From Calothrix sp. CSU_2_0 (GTDB taxonomy: Bacteria; Cyanobacteriota; Cyanobacteriia; Cyanobacteriales; Nostocaceae): a DNA stretch of 63,284 nucleotides. Both the position numbers and the translations under genes were made by a program. The stretch is from NCBI GenBank assembly GCA_012034595.1, contig JAAUPE010000019.1:1-63284 (forward strand), in the 5' to 3' direction. The notes under the pieces are model-generated. The model made no database searches and was not told the origin of the DNA. It worked only from the letters and a program-made list of their open reading frames with translations. This document shows positions 17,382 to 28,293 of this stretch, piece after piece. How positions within the stretch are numbered: position 1 is the stretch's first letter; every line of letters starts with the position of its first letter.

Positions 17382-18458
17382 ATGACTTACACAACAAACC
17401 AAAAACAAACTAACTTGGAAGCACTTGATATCCCAAAAGTGGGGATGCCTGTTACTATTATCACAGGTTTTTTAGGTAGTGGTAAAACTACATTACTTAA
17501 TCAAATTCTTGAAAACAAACAAGATTTGAAAGTTGCTGTTCTTGTCAACGAATTTGGCGATATTAATATTGATAGTCAATTACTAGTCTCTACCGATGAA
17601 GATATGGTGGAATTAAGTAATGGTTGTATTTGCTGCACCATAAATGATGGATTGGTTGATGCTGTGTATAAAGTTTTAGAACGGGAAGACCGTATTGATT
17701 ATATGGTGATTGAAACTACAGGTGTTGCCGATCCATTACCAATTATTTTGACTTTTTTAGGCACAGAACTAAGAGACTTTACAAATTTAGATTCTATCTT
17801 AACTGTAGTTGATGCTGAATCCTTCGACGCAGAACACTTTCATAGTGAAGCAGCATTAAAACAAATTACCTACGGGGATATTGTTCTCCTCAATAAAACT
17901 GACCTTGCAACACCAGAAAAACTTCAAGAATTAGAAGATTTTGTTCATGATGTCAAAGCTGAAGCAAGGATTTTACATACTACCCATGGGAAAGTCGAAT
18001 TACCATTAATTTTAGGTGTAGGGTTAACTCCTTCATCTTTATACACTCCTCATGAAGAGGAACATAACCATAATAAACATCACGAGCATCACGAACACGA
18101 ACATCATGACCATCATGACCACGCTCACAATCATGACCATCACGAACACGAACATCATCATTCAGACCATTTAGCAAATGATGGATTTATATCAGTATCT
18201 TTCCAAGTTGATAAACCATTTGATGTTCATAAATTTGAGAATTTCTTGACTGAAGAAATGTCAAAAGATGTATTTCGAGCTAAGGGTATTTTGTGGTTTA
18301 GTGATAGCCCCATGCGACATATTTTTCAACTAAGTGGTCCTCGCTATCAATTGAATGCAGATGAATGGAAAAAATCTCCAAAAAATGAAGTTGTTTTCAT
18401 TGGTAGACATTTAGATAGTAACAAAATTCATTCTTTACTTAACAAATGTTTGGTATAA
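17382..18458 (+). CDS. COG0523 (CobW-family) metallochaperone GTPase with His-rich linker
   Basis: 358 residues, a G3E GTPase. Walker A is GFLGSGKTTLLNQIL; the metal-binding CxCC motif is in LSNGCICCTINDG; Walker B/ETTG region is VIETTGVADP; the NKTD guanine motif is LLNKTDLA. Between the GTPase and CobW C-terminal domain, about residues 224-266, a linker is more than half His (HHEHHEHEHHDHHDH), a zinc buffer or sensor. The C-terminal domain starts at FISVSFQVDKPFDVHKFENF. Proteins of this kind (ZagA, ZNG1-like) use GTP to deliver zinc to chosen enzymes during scarcity. FolE and HisI, both zinc enzymes, are the next two genes and are plausible clients. An AAGGATAAATC site precedes the ATG. 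Confidence 0.93.
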   Translation: MTYTTNQKQTNLEALDIPKVGMPVTIITGFLGSGKTTLLNQILENKQDLKVAVLVNEFGDINIDSQLLVSTDEDMVELSNGCICCTINDGLVDAVYKVLEREDRIDYMVIETTGVADPLPIILTFLGTELRDFTNLDSILTVVDAESFDAEHFHSEAALKQITYGDIVLLNKTDLATPEKLQELEDFVHDVKAEARILHTTHGKVELPLILGVGLTPSSLYTPHEEEHNHNKHHEHHEHEHHDHHDHAHNHDHHEHEHHHSDHLANDGFISVSFQVDKPFDVHKFENFLTEEMSKDVFRAKGILWFSDSPMRHIFQLSGPRYQLNADEWKKSPKNEVVFIGRHLDSNKIHSLLNKCLV

Positions 18459-18550
18459 CTAAAAAAGATTAAGTACAGGTTAGAAAAACTAACTAACAAT
18501 AAATACGTCATCAATAATTCATCACAATCAACAACTATTACAACAACAAA

Positions 18551-19204
18551 ATGACTTTATCATATCGTCCTGAGTCTGATTCTGCGGAACAAATGATTGC
18601 CTCTATCAAGACTGAGACAAAACAGAAAGTTACAGAAGCAGAAATGATGCAAGCTGTGCGAACCTTGTTGATTGGATTAGGGGAAAATCCAGACAGAGAA
18701 GGTTTGAAAGATACTCCCAAAAGGGTAATGCAAGCCTTACAATTTCTCACTAAAGGATATCATCAATCTCTGGATGAACTATTAAATGGTGCAGTTTTTA
18801 CAGAAGATGCAAATGAAATGGTTTTAATCAGGGATATAGATATTTTTAGCTCTTGCGAACACCATATATTACCAATAATTGGTCGCGCTCATGTGGCTTA
18901 TATTCCGAATGGTAAGGTCATCGGTTTATCAAAAATTGCTCGTCTTTGTGAAATGTATGCCAGACGTTTGCAAGTACAAGAAAGACTGACGTTACAAATT
19001 GCAGATGCACTACAAGGTTTGCTCAAACCTCAAGGTGTTGCAGTGGTAATAGAAGCAACCCACATGTGTATGGTGATGCGTGGTATCCAAAAACCCGGTT
19101 CTTGGACTGTCACTAGTGCAATGCGAGGTGTGTTTTCAGAAGATGCACGCACTCGTGAGGAATTTATGAATTTAATCCGTCATAGCCCAGGTTTTCACTC
19201 ATAA
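18551..19204 (+). CDS. folE: GTP cyclohydrolase I
   Basis: 217 residues, converting GTP to 7,8-dihydroneopterin triphosphate, the first step of folate and pterin synthesis. The zinc ligands are present: Cys and His in [20 protein letters not shown] and the later Cys in [10 protein letters not shown]. It is thus a normal type IA, zinc-requiring enzyme rather than the metal-flexible FolE2 type, and would depend on zinc delivery by the upstream GTPase. The N-terminal 35 residues are variable. It lies 92 bp behind the COG0523 gene. A second housekeeping copy is likely elsewhere but not visible. Confidence 0.93.
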   Translation: MTLSYRPESDSAEQMIASIKTETKQKVTEAEMMQAVRTLLIGLGENPDREGLKDTPKRVMQALQFLTKGYHQSLDELLNGAVFTEDANEMVLIRDIDIFSSCEHHILPIIGRAHVAYIPNGKVIGLSKIARLCEMYARRLQVQERLTLQIADALQGLLKPQGVAVVIEATHMCMVMRGIQKPGSWTVTSAMRGVFSEDARTREEFMNLIRHSPGFHS

Positions 19205-19308
19205 TTTGATTTGAGCAAAGTGGAGTTTTTACATCTTCACTTTGTTGATATAAAAAGGGAAAATTTACTTGATAACTTTCAGTTTAAAACTTTTAAGAAG
19301 TGAGATTT

Positions 19309-19665
19309 ATGATGAATCAAAATCTATTGTGGATTGAACAACTAAAGTTTAATAATAACGGCTTAATTCCCGCGATCGCTCAAGATTTTCAAGACGGTGC
19401 TATTCTGATGATGGCATGGATGAATCGAGAATCAATTTATCGCACATTGGAAACTACCGAAGCTCATTATTGGAGTCGTTCCCGTAGCGAATTATGGCAT
19501 AAAGGAGCTACGAGTGGGCATATTCAAAAAGTGAAAGAACTATTCTATGATTGCGATCGCGATACTATCCTTTTAAAAATTGAGCAAGTTGGTGATATTG
19601 CTTGCCACACTGGTACAAGAAGTTGCTTTTTTAACAATGTACCAATCAAAAGTCTTATTTTATAA
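19309..19665 (+). CDS. hisI: Phosphoribosyl-AMP cyclohydrolase, stand-alone HisI
   Basis: 118 residues (start taken at ATG 19309; GTG 19300 is an alternative). It opens the adenine ring of PR-AMP in histidine synthesis. [21 protein letters not shown] and the Asp-rich metal site DCDRDT are visible, and the three zinc cysteines are present ([18 protein letters not shown]). The HisE pyrophosphohydrolase domain usually fused in cyanobacterial HisIE is absent, so this is a separate single-domain paralogue. Its place behind a zinc chaperone and zinc enzyme folE suggests a spare copy used in zinc limitation. Confidence 0.92.
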   Translation: MMNQNLLWIEQLKFNNNGLIPAIAQDFQDGAILMMAWMNRESIYRTLETTEAHYWSRSRSELWHKGATSGHIQKVKELFYDCDRDTILLKIEQVGDIACHTGTRSCFFNNVPIKSLIL

Positions 19666-19763
19666 TATGAGGAGTAATTTTCCTGACATATATTTTTCTC
19701 TCCAATTCTATGTGAAAAAATACGGTTTATTCACCTTAAAATAAAATAGCTGTAATTTAATTC

Positions 19764-21384
<1,621 letters not shown>

Positions 21385-21489
21385 CAATTTTCCTCTCACC
21401 AGAATTTGTTTGGGTAACTTTATTTAGAGTTGCCCCTTTTTATTCAAATATTCTAGTCGAGAAAAATTACCATCAATTCCAAAGTTCCC

Positions 21490-22206
21490 ATGAAAAATCA
21501 AGAATCCACTTTTGCTTTCGATGGAGAACGCGCTTCGTCCTATGATGAGAAGTTTGCAGCTTTAGCTCCTCTCCGCGATGCGCTCCATCTATTAATTCGC
21601 TTTATATTCTCAGAACTACCCGCTAATGCAAATATCCTTTGTGTGGGAGCGGGAACTGGTGCGGAATTGATTTATCTGGCTCAAGCATTTCCCCAATGGC
21701 GATTCACTGCGGTAGAACCTGCAACCGCAATGCTCGATATCTGTCGTCAAAAAAGCGAAGAATGTGGTATTGCCTCCCGTTGCACTTTCCACCAAGGTTA
21801 TCTAGATTCTCTCCCCGCTTCGGATTATTTTGATGCAGCAACATGTCTGTTAGTTTCTCATTTCATCATCCAAGAAGATGAACGCAGTAATTTTTTCCAG
21901 CAAATTGCTGCACGACTTCATCCTCACGCATATTTAGTCAGTTCTGACTTAGCTTGCGATATGGATCGCTTAGAGTATCAAAGCTTGCTGACAATTTGGT
22001 TGCGAATGCTGGAATTTTCTCAAGTGCCTGTTGTCGAAATCGAAAATCTTTGTGCTTCCTATGGGAAAAATGTTGCATTGTTGTCATCGCAAAAAGTTGA
22101 ATCAATTATCACAAAAAGCGGCTTTGAAAAACCGACATTATTCTACCAAAGCCTCTTGATTCGGGCTTGGTATTCTCAACGTAATATTTCAATTTACAAG
22201 TCATAA
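21490..22206 (+). CDS. Class I SAM-dependent methyltransferase
   Basis: 238 residues. Motif I is ILCVGAGTGAE, with an acidic motif II residue at AVEPAT and motif post-I region FDAATCLLVSHFI. This is a Rossmann-fold small-molecule type methyltransferase without a signal peptide. The N-terminus FDGERASSYDEKFAALAPLR resembles ubiquinone/menaquinone-like methyltransferases. The substrate is unknown. It lies 105 bp after hemB and is convergent, 11 bp apart, with the frameshifted gene ending at 22218. Confidence 0.85.
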   Translation: MKNQESTFAFDGERASSYDEKFAALAPLRDALHLLIRFIFSELPANANILCVGAGTGAELIYLAQAFPQWRFTAVEPATAMLDICRQKSEECGIASRCTFHQGYLDSLPASDYFDAATCLLVSHFIIQEDERSNFFQQIAARLHPHAYLVSSDLACDMDRLEYQSLLTIWLRMLEFSQVPVVEIENLCASYGKNVALLSSQKVESIITKSGFEKPTLFYQSLLIRAWYSQRNISIYKS

Positions 22207-22217
22207 TTGCTACCTAA

Positions 22218-22584
22218 TTATAAAACATTACTTTCCTCAAATACCTTTAATTTCTGATAGGAGTCTTGTACTTGGGTCAGTTCTTTAATGTTGGTAAATA
22301 TCGTTGCCAAATTCTGTAAATTTTCTTCACCTACCGAGGAGAAATCATAATTGGTCAAAGCTATATCTATAGTTGATTTTGCCGATAACTAAATCTGCAA
22401 ATTCTAGTTCAAATTCTGGAATAAAGTTGTTTTCTCCATTGTATTTATTCAGAATAAAATTTAGCTTCATTTCCTGTTTATTTATCAGATTATGAAGCTG
22501 CTTGGCTACTTTTAATAATTGCCGGATTCTTTGTAATTCAAACTGTATGACTGGTGTTTTCTGTTTTCGCGATCGCGTTATCAT
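22218..22584 (-). pseudogene. Conserved hypothetical small protein, frameshifted
   Basis: The first frame (22345-22584) gives 79 residues, with LQRIRQLLKVAKQLHNLI, and ends after FADLVIGK plus unrelated residues. Dropping one A from the four-A run on the minus strand (22377-22380) joins it to an open frame reading STIDIALTNYDFSSVGEENL and ending ...VFEESNVL with stop at 22218-22220, giving about 121 residues. The rejoined frame is strongly coding-like in composition, so I think this is one gene with a +1 indel. The function is unknown. The ATG sits inside the Zur-like operator at 22587, divergent from the truncated FAD gene. Confidence 0.5.
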
Positions 22585-22609
22585 TATGATAATGATTATA
22601 ATTATGATT
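22577..22609. promoter_or_regulatory. Strong Zur-box-like operator
   Basis: TGATAATGATTATAA (22587-22601) matches 14 of 15 positions of TGATAATGATTATCA. It overlaps a second palindrome, CATTATGATAATG (22582-22594). It lies only 15 bp before the ATG at 22617 and overlaps the start of the divergent small gene. Confidence 0.65.
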
Positions 22610-22616
22610 TAATTTT

Positions 22617-23012
22617 ATGGAAACCAAAGCGCTACAGTTACAGGATAAAAATTGTCAAGTACTGAAGGTTGAGTGGTTGGGAAATAGTTGGTTAGTGCAA
22701 TGCAGTAATGGGAATGTCCATGAGTTCAACCGAATTTGGCTATCTACGGGGACTAAATTCGACGTGACAACCGAACCATTATTAAAGGAAGTTTTAGCAG
22801 CTTACCCCATTCCCGTAGTCAACGGTTTACCAGTATTGGATACATGTCTGCGTTGGCGTGGGTGCGAATTATTTATTATGGGTGGGTTAGCTGGCATGCA
22901 AATTGGACCAACCGCACGGAATTTATCGGGTGCAATAATGGCTTGTGAGAAAATTGTTCCTGCGATCGCGAAACCAAATTTTGTGTCGATTCCAGCTAAG
23001 AGTGTCTCCTAA
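22617..23012 (+). pseudogene. C-terminal fragment of a FAD/NAD(P)-binding oxidoreductase
   Basis: 131 residues. The sequence EFNRIWLSTGTKFDVTTEPL and the end ELFIMGGLAGMQIGPTARNL correspond to the last third of a flavoprotein of the monooxygenase-like type (FAD/NAD(P)-binding, SidA/lysine hydroxylase-like layout). The N-terminal GxGxxG FAD fold is absent. There is no ribosome-binding site, and the ATG is placed directly after a Zur-like operator. I infer that a deletion removed the 5' two thirds and fused the operator to the tail. A functional short protein is possible but less likely. Confidence 0.6.
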
Positions 23013-23083
23013 TACCGACAATATCTTGTAAGCTAAATACAAAATTGCCCCTATATAATTTTTGACTATTAGGCTGGTTTTCT

Positions 23084-23662
23084 ATGCGCGAACTTGTATA
23101 TTATGTAGCTTGCAGTGTTGATGGTTTTATCGCTCATACGGATGGCTCATTTGATGGTTTCCTCCAAGAAGGTGAGCATATCGCTGGTTTAGCAGAAACC
23201 TTTCCCGAAACATTTCCCGCACATTTTCGCGATGTACTTGGTATCCAAGGGGAAAACAAACACTTTGATACTGTTTTGATGGGACGTAAAACCTACGAAG
23301 TGGGGTTAAGAGTTGCGATCGCAAATCCCTACCCTCAGATGAAACAGTATGTTTTTTCCCGCAGTATGGAAACTAGTCCTGATGTGAATGTGGAGCTTAT
23401 TTCGACTGATGCTGCTGGATTTGTGAAAAATTTGAAGCAGGAAACAGGTAAACATATTTGGCTTTGTGGTGGTGCAGATTTAGCTGTAAACCTTTTTTCA
23501 GAAAATTTAATTGATGAGTTGATTTTGAAGGTCAATCCATTTTTGATGGGTTCAGGAATTCCATTGTTTGCAGGGGTAGTTAAACAAACATCTCTGGAAC
23601 TTTGTGACAGCAAAATTTATGATAATGGTGTTTTAGTACTTTATTATCGAGTCAAAAATTGA
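23084..23662 (+). CDS. Dihydrofolate reductase-like (RibD C-terminal) family protein
   Basis: 192 residues. The N-terminal strand LVYYVACSVDGFIAHTDGSF and the central DTVLMGRKTYEVGL are typical of the RibD_C/DHFR-like superfamily, followed by IWLCGGADLA for the NADPH site. These proteins are NADPH reductases of pteridine-like or riboflavin precursors, or uncharacterised. The length fits the stand-alone family. With folE nearby a pterin role is imaginable, but the distance of 4 kb and the common occurrence of the family elsewhere make that weak. Confidence 0.85.
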   Translation: MRELVYYVACSVDGFIAHTDGSFDGFLQEGEHIAGLAETFPETFPAHFRDVLGIQGENKHFDTVLMGRKTYEVGLRVAIANPYPQMKQYVFSRSMETSPDVNVELISTDAAGFVKNLKQETGKHIWLCGGADLAVNLFSENLIDELILKVNPFLMGSGIPLFAGVVKQTSLELCDSKIYDNGVLVLYYRVKN

Positions 23663-23670
23663 ATTATTTT

Positions 23671-23797
23671 AAGAAGTAAAAAGTTAAAGGTAAAAAGTAG
23701 AAAGATAATCCCCATAAATAAATTTAGGGGCTTCTAAGCATTTTTATTTTTCTTTATGAGTGGCTTTTAACTTTTTACTTTTGCCTTGTTTGGTGAT
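23671..23797. repeat. Inverted-repeat element, copy 1
   Basis: The element is bounded by perfect 15-bp inverted repeats AAGTAAAAAGTTAAA (23674-23688) and TTTAACTTTTTACTT (23766-23780), with an internal ATAATCCCCATAAATAAATT stretch. A close copy lies at 30488-30602. It has no coding capacity and resembles a miniature element. Confidence 0.75.
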
Positions 23798-23820
23798 TAT
23801 ATCTCGTTTTCGCAGACACA

Positions 23821-25095
23821 TCAATTCGACCCAGCAAATATAGAGAATTGCACGCTTACCGTAGTACCATACTCTAATTCAGACTTAATCGATAATTCTC
23901 CACCATGAGCTTTAACGATGCGCTGAGTAATCGCAAGTCCCAACCCCGTACCACTAGATTTTGTCGAGAAAAATGGCTGAGTCAGCTTTGAAAGAATTTC
24001 TGTAGGAATTGGTTCACCACCATTGTGGACATGAATTCCAACTTTATCTATGGCTTGTGTTTCTACTACCCATTTAATCTTTTCTCCTGCTGAGACTGCT
24101 TCGCAGGCATTACGGACAATATTGATAAATACTTGTTTTAATTTGTCTTTATCTGCCAAAATTCTGACCGCAGGTGAGATTGGAGTAAACTCGATTTGTC
24201 TTCCTAATGCTTCGGGCATTTCACGAATTGGTATCAGCAACTCGCGAATAAATTCATTTATATCCAATTCACAAAGCTGTAACATCTGGGGTTTAGCATA
24301 AAGCAAAATTTCACCTAGCAAACGTTGTAGACGACTACCTTCGTCAAGCGCTAACACCAATCGCTCTTGGGCAGATTCAGCCATAATGGTTTTCTGAAAA
24401 TACTTCAATCCCATCATCATTGTTGTCAGAGGATTGCGAATTTCATGGACAATTATTGCTGCAAATTCGCCAATCGCAGCTAAACGCTCCTGTTCGACAA
24501 GCTGGGTTTGTGCTGCTCGCAATTGTGCAGTGCGTTTTTCGACCTCAGCTTCTAAAACATGATTAAATTTGCATTGCTGCTGGTAAAGATGATAATGATC
24601 GATCGCGGTAGCTGCACGTTCGGCAAACAGTTCTACAATTTGCATTTCTTCTTTGGTAAACTTGCGTGGCTGCCGATGAAATGAACAAATCGTACCAATC
24701 ACTTCTCCTTGGGCAGTTCGCAACGGTATTCCTAAATACGAGCAATAACCTTCTGGAGGTTCACCATATTCTCGATTCTCCGTAGCATCTTCCACCGCTA
24801 ATGAGCAACCCATTTGAATTACACTACCAGTAAGTTGACCATGTAATGAGTAAACATGCTCCCCTTCACCCATATCAACACTGCTTGCCAGAACTCTCTC
24901 AAATCCTTCTTGGCAGAGCGTTACTACAGACCAATCCACCCCAACTAATTTACTGACTCCGCTAGCAATATTATCTAAATAGCTACTTAATTTACCAGTG
25001 CGGTAGTTCAAAGTAGACAAAAGTGCCATTGCCTGTAGCTCTCGCTGCCACGGTTGGTTTTGCAACGACATTTCATCTTCACTGGTTTTACTCAT
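23821..25095 (-). CDS. GAF-domain sensor histidine kinase
   Basis: 424 residues, cytoplasmic, without membrane segments. Residues about 38-170 form a GAF domain (GCSLAVEDATENREYGEPPE, GYCSYLGIPLRTAQGEVIGT). A coiled coil (about 175-210) leads to HisKA, phospho-acceptor His in AAIIVHEIRNPLTTMM, then the HATPase domain with N box NIVRNACEA, G1 box near KVGIHVHNGG and G2 box KSSGTGLGLAITQR. No response regulator is adjacent, so it is an orphan kinase. The GAF lacks an obvious chromophore Cys context, and the ligand is unknown. Confidence 0.9.
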   Translation of the reverse strand: MSKTSEDEMSLQNQPWQRELQAMALLSTLNYRTGKLSSYLDNIASGVSKLVGVDWSVVTLCQEGFERVLASSVDMGEGEHVYSLHGQLTGSVIQMGCSLAVEDATENREYGEPPEGYCSYLGIPLRTAQGEVIGTICSFHRQPRKFTKEEMQIVELFAERAATAIDHYHLYQQQCKFNHVLEAEVEKRTAQLRAAQTQLVEQERLAAIGEFAAIIVHEIRNPLTTMMMGLKYFQKTIMAESAQERLVLALDEGSRLQRLLGEILLYAKPQMLQLCELDINEFIRELLIPIREMPEALGRQIEFTPISPAVRILADKDKLKQVFINIVRNACEAVSAGEKIKWVVETQAIDKVGIHVHNGGEPIPTEILSKLTQPFFSTKSSGTGLGLAITQRIVKAHGGELSIKSELEYGTTVSVQFSIFAGSN

Positions 25096-25536
25096 GAATG
25101 CCTCGCCACTTGCTTTGACAAGTTAAATTAAAACACAAGTTAACTTTAAAATATTTTCTATTGCAGTAATCTTACTACGTAGTCACAATATTTGTATACA
25201 ATAAATTTTTAATTATTTACAGAACTAAACCTCGTCTACATTGAGAACTGTAGTTTCCGACAAAGACCTTGAGATTGCTTCCTTACGTCGCAATGACGCA
25301 TTTGAATCGTTAAAAAACTCCGGGTTTGATCGTGGACGAGGTTTAAATATAAAAAGGAGTCAGAATTAGGTTTGGGAATTTTTCTTTGGTAACTTTGTTT
25401 TTCTTGACTATGACTGAGAAATATAAATCCTAACAATATCAGAAGTTTTAAACTGATTCTCAGCTTAATTTAATTTAATTAGTGGAAAGATGCTTTAAAT
25501 TGTCCTTAGATTCAAAAACAAACAAACAAGGAAACC
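25096..25536. other. Gene-free region with a 118-bp inverted-repeat element
   Basis: Between the kinase and the DM13 gene. At 25227-25239 AAACCTCGTCTAC pairs with GTGGACGAGGTTT at 25332-25344 (12 of 13), enclosing about 90 bp that includes a CGTCGCAATGACGC stretch seen in cyanobacterial repeat families. This looks like a miniature inverted-repeat element. The rest is AT-rich. Confidence 0.6.
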
Positions 25537-26013
25537 ATGAAATTACCACATATCACCGTTCTCACTATCGTGACCTCGTTAAATTTAGGTTTAAACTTAG
25601 GTACTGTCGAAACAGCTTTATCTTTGCAGAAAGCGAACCAAACCTATCCTCAAACTACTGTTACAAAAATTGCCACCCAACCTTCTCAAACTGCAATGTT
25701 TCAAGCGGGAGAGCATCTAACTCAAGGTAATCTCCATATTATCACTTACAAAGGTAGACGTTATATAGAGTTTGACAAAAGTTTTAAAACTGATAATGGT
25801 CCTGACTTATTCGTAATTTTACATCGCGATCGCACTGTTCCAATCTATGGAATTAAGCGGAAAGATTATAAGAGTATTGCTCGCTTACAAAAAATTAAAG
25901 GTACTCAACGTTATGCAATTCCCAACAATGTAAATTTGGCAGATTTTAAATCTGTAGCAGTATGGTGTCGGCAGTTTAATGCAACTTTTGGCTTTGCAAC
26001 TTTGAATGGTTAG
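25537..26013 (+). CDS. DM13 domain protein, secreted
   Basis: 158 residues. A signal peptide (hydrophobic residues 8-28) precedes a DM13 domain (about 55-156): MFQAGEHLTQGNLHIITYKG, then NGPDLFVILH and the conserved Cys in SVAVWCRQFNATFGFATL. DM13 is proposed to be an electron-transfer or haem-like extracellular module. It is followed by a DUF4079 membrane protein and a sensor kinase, so a periplasmic redox or metal sensing unit is a reasonable inference. Confidence 0.85.
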   Translation: MKLPHITVLTIVTSLNLGLNLGTVETALSLQKANQTYPQTTVTKIATQPSQTAMFQAGEHLTQGNLHIITYKGRRYIEFDKSFKTDNGPDLFVILHRDRTVPIYGIKRKDYKSIARLQKIKGTQRYAIPNNVNLADFKSVAVWCRQFNATFGFATLNG

Positions 26014-26049
26014 TTATTGGTTGTAGGATTTGCAATGTACGGATTTGTT

Positions 26050-26078
26050 GTAGAGAGGTTATGTTACAACCTCTCTAC
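26050..26078. repeat. Hairpin repeat between DM13 and DUF4079 genes
   Basis: GTAGAGAGGTT and AACCTCTCTAC form an 11-bp perfect stem with a 7-nt loop. There is no T-tract on the plus strand, so it may be a repeat or a processing hairpin rather than a terminator. Confidence 0.6.
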
Positions 26079-26114
26079 GAATTAAAAAAATCAGGTGTAT
26101 AAAAAAGGAGTTAT

Positions 26115-26834
26115 ATGGAAACAGCAGATTTTCTTGCCTTAGTCCATCCTGCGATCGCAATATTTTTCGTATTTCCTCTGATTGGTATGGTGGTCAATTT
26201 TGCATGGTCTACCCGTCAGCGTCGGTTGCAAACAATGGCTGGAGGTAAAAGCAAAATTCCCCCTGTCAGTGGTGCGGAACATAGACGGTTGGGAAACTGG
26301 CTAACGGCTGCGGTTGTGGGATTAACTTTGTTAGGATTACTCTATCCAATTGGTAAAAATATTATCAAGAATCAATTATGGAATAAAGCACCTTTTCAAG
26401 CATGTTTTATCGTGTTAATGTTTGCCGCAACTATTATATCTTTGGTATTTCTTTATCGGGCAAATAGTAAATTATGGCGGGGTGTATTTGCCACTTTAAC
26501 TGGTGCAGGTATAGTAATTCTTGGTTTCCAGGATGGAGTATTTCGCCGTGATAATGAATGGTATTGGTCGCATTATTATATTGGGATTACTGCCGCAATG
26601 TTGATGATATTTTCTTTAGCGATCGTCCCAGAAATTTATAAAGATAAATCACATCGTTGGCGTGTCATCCATACGATTCTAAATTGCATAGCCTTATTAT
26701 TATTTATGGGTCAAGGAATGACAGGAACGCGAGATTTACTAGAAATTCCTTTGGGTTGGCAAGAACCCTACATATACAAATGTGACTTTGTGAAAAAAAG
26801 CTGTCCTACGCCTAATTTGGAAATTTCAAAGTGA
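26115..26834 (+). CDS. DUF4079 integral membrane protein
   Basis: 239 residues with about six hydrophobic helices. The start METADFLALVHPAIAIFFVF and the sequence LGNWLTAAVVGLTLLGLLYP, with a His pair in YWSHYYIG, fit cyanobacterial/plant DUF4079, which resembles cytochrome b561-like membrane redox proteins. The last residues extend beyond the membrane with two Cys (YKCDFVKKSCPTP). Its stop overlaps the kinase start by four bases (GTGA), showing translational coupling. Confidence 0.85.
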   Translation: METADFLALVHPAIAIFFVFPLIGMVVNFAWSTRQRRLQTMAGGKSKIPPVSGAEHRRLGNWLTAAVVGLTLLGLLYPIGKNIIKNQLWNKAPFQACFIVLMFAATIISLVFLYRANSKLWRGVFATLTGAGIVILGFQDGVFRRDNEWYWSHYYIGITAAMLMIFSLAIVPEIYKDKSHRWRVIHTILNCIALLLFMGQGMTGTRDLLEIPLGWQEPYIYKCDFVKKSCPTPNLEISK

Positions 26835-28246
26835 ACCGATCCAGTCGAATTTTTCCTAAAATTAACCCTTCTTCATTAAGGGTTCGTCTCACAATTGGAA
26901 TTGCTGTATTTTCGGCTTTAGGATTGGGTAGTCTTGCCACATGGACGAGTTGGAAAATGGAGCAACTTTTAATTAATAGTCACAAGGCAAATATTGAGCA
27001 AATTGCATCAAGATTACCGTTTGATGTGGAAGTTTATAGCCAAATGTTACCAATCCAAACAGCTTTAGAAAAGGCAGTTAATAATAGAGCAACTATCGAC
27101 ACTTTATTATGGATAACAAATCAAAATAATAGTATTGTCGCGAAATCTAGCAATTTAAATCCATTGTCTGATACTTCTGCACCTGAATTAATTGCCCTGA
27201 CAAAAATGCCAGTTAAAGCTCAAGTTTACCACATTAAGGGTCGCTCTTATGTTTTGTGTGGTGGCGAGTTGAAAGTGCAAGGTCAGATATTAGGAAAAAT
27301 TTCTATTGCTCAAGATATTACCCGCGACCAAACTATGTTTGTGGCAATGGTACAAAACGTTGGTATTTATACTATTTTAGTGATTATTTTTATATCGGTA
27401 GGAATTGCATTTTACATTCGACATTCCCTTCAACCTCTACGTCAAATTAGTCGTATGACTGAGGCTATTCAAGCAGAAGATTTAGGAGAAGCACGACTGT
27501 ATCTGAGTAATGCACCCAGTGAAGTTAAGGAACTAGCCCAAACCGTTAATATGATGCTATCTCGTCTTTCGGAAGCTTGGGAAAAAGAAAGGCAATTTAC
27601 TAGTAATATTTCCCACGAGTTGAGAACATCATTAACGATTGTACATGGATATTTACAAAGTATCTTGAGAAGACAGCAAAATTTGACGGAAATTCAAAAG
27701 GAAGCTCTATCAACGGCAGCATCGGAAGCAGAACGCACAATTCAGATATTACAGGATTTGCTCGATTTAGTTAGAGCAGATAGTGGTTATTTGCAATTAA
27801 ATATGGAACCTTGTATTTTAGATAATATTGTTATTGAAGTTGTGAGTATGGCGCAACAAAATAGTTCTAGGGAGATTTTAATTGAGATAGAAAATAACCC
27901 AATAACGATAAAAGCAGATAGTAATCGCATCAAGCAAATATTATTAAATTTGATTGATAATGCTGTAAAGTATTCTAATCCTGATACCCCAATTAATTTA
28001 CAGTTAAAGCAGCTTTCAAATCAGGTAATAATTCAAATTTGCGATAAAGGTTTTGGTATTCCTTTACAACATCAATCACGCATTTTTGAGCGATTTTATC
28101 GTGTAGATGCAGCACGTACCCGCACTGCTGGTACTGGTTTAGGTTTATCAATTGTCAAGACGCTTGTAGAGAAAATGGGTGGTAGTATTAGTGTTCGTTC
28201 TAAATTAGGTGAAGGAACTATGTTTACAATTAGTTTACCCTGCTAA
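26831..28246 (+). CDS. Membrane sensor histidine kinase
   Basis: 471 residues, starting with GTG that overlaps the upstream stop. Two membrane helices (about 20-42 and 175-196) enclose a periplasmic sensor of about 130 residues. HAMP follows (HSLQPLRQISRMTEAIQAED), then HisKA with acceptor His in TSNISHELRTSLTIVHGYLQ, and HATPase motifs NLIDNAVKYSN, DKGFGIP and RTAGTGLGLSIVKTL. The convergent OmpR-type regulator at 28573 is a likely partner. With the DM13 and DUF4079 genes ahead, the signal may be a periplasmic redox or metal state. Confidence 0.92.
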   Translation: MNRSSRIFPKINPSSLRVRLTIGIAVFSALGLGSLATWTSWKMEQLLINSHKANIEQIASRLPFDVEVYSQMLPIQTALEKAVNNRATIDTLLWITNQNNSIVAKSSNLNPLSDTSAPELIALTKMPVKAQVYHIKGRSYVLCGGELKVQGQILGKISIAQDITRDQTMFVAMVQNVGIYTILVIIFISVGIAFYIRHSLQPLRQISRMTEAIQAEDLGEARLYLSNAPSEVKELAQTVNMMLSRLSEAWEKERQFTSNISHELRTSLTIVHGYLQSILRRQQNLTEIQKEALSTAASEAERTIQILQDLLDLVRADSGYLQLNMEPCILDNIVIEVVSMAQQNSSREILIEIENNPITIKADSNRIKQILLNLIDNAVKYSNPDTPINLQLKQLSNQVIIQICDKGFGIPLQHQSRIFERFYRVDAARTRTAGTGLGLSIVKTLVEKMGGSISVRSKLGEGTMFTISLPC

Positions 28247-28293
28247 AAATTAGGTGTTTAATTTGCATATAAAAATCAGTGTTGCTGATTAAA

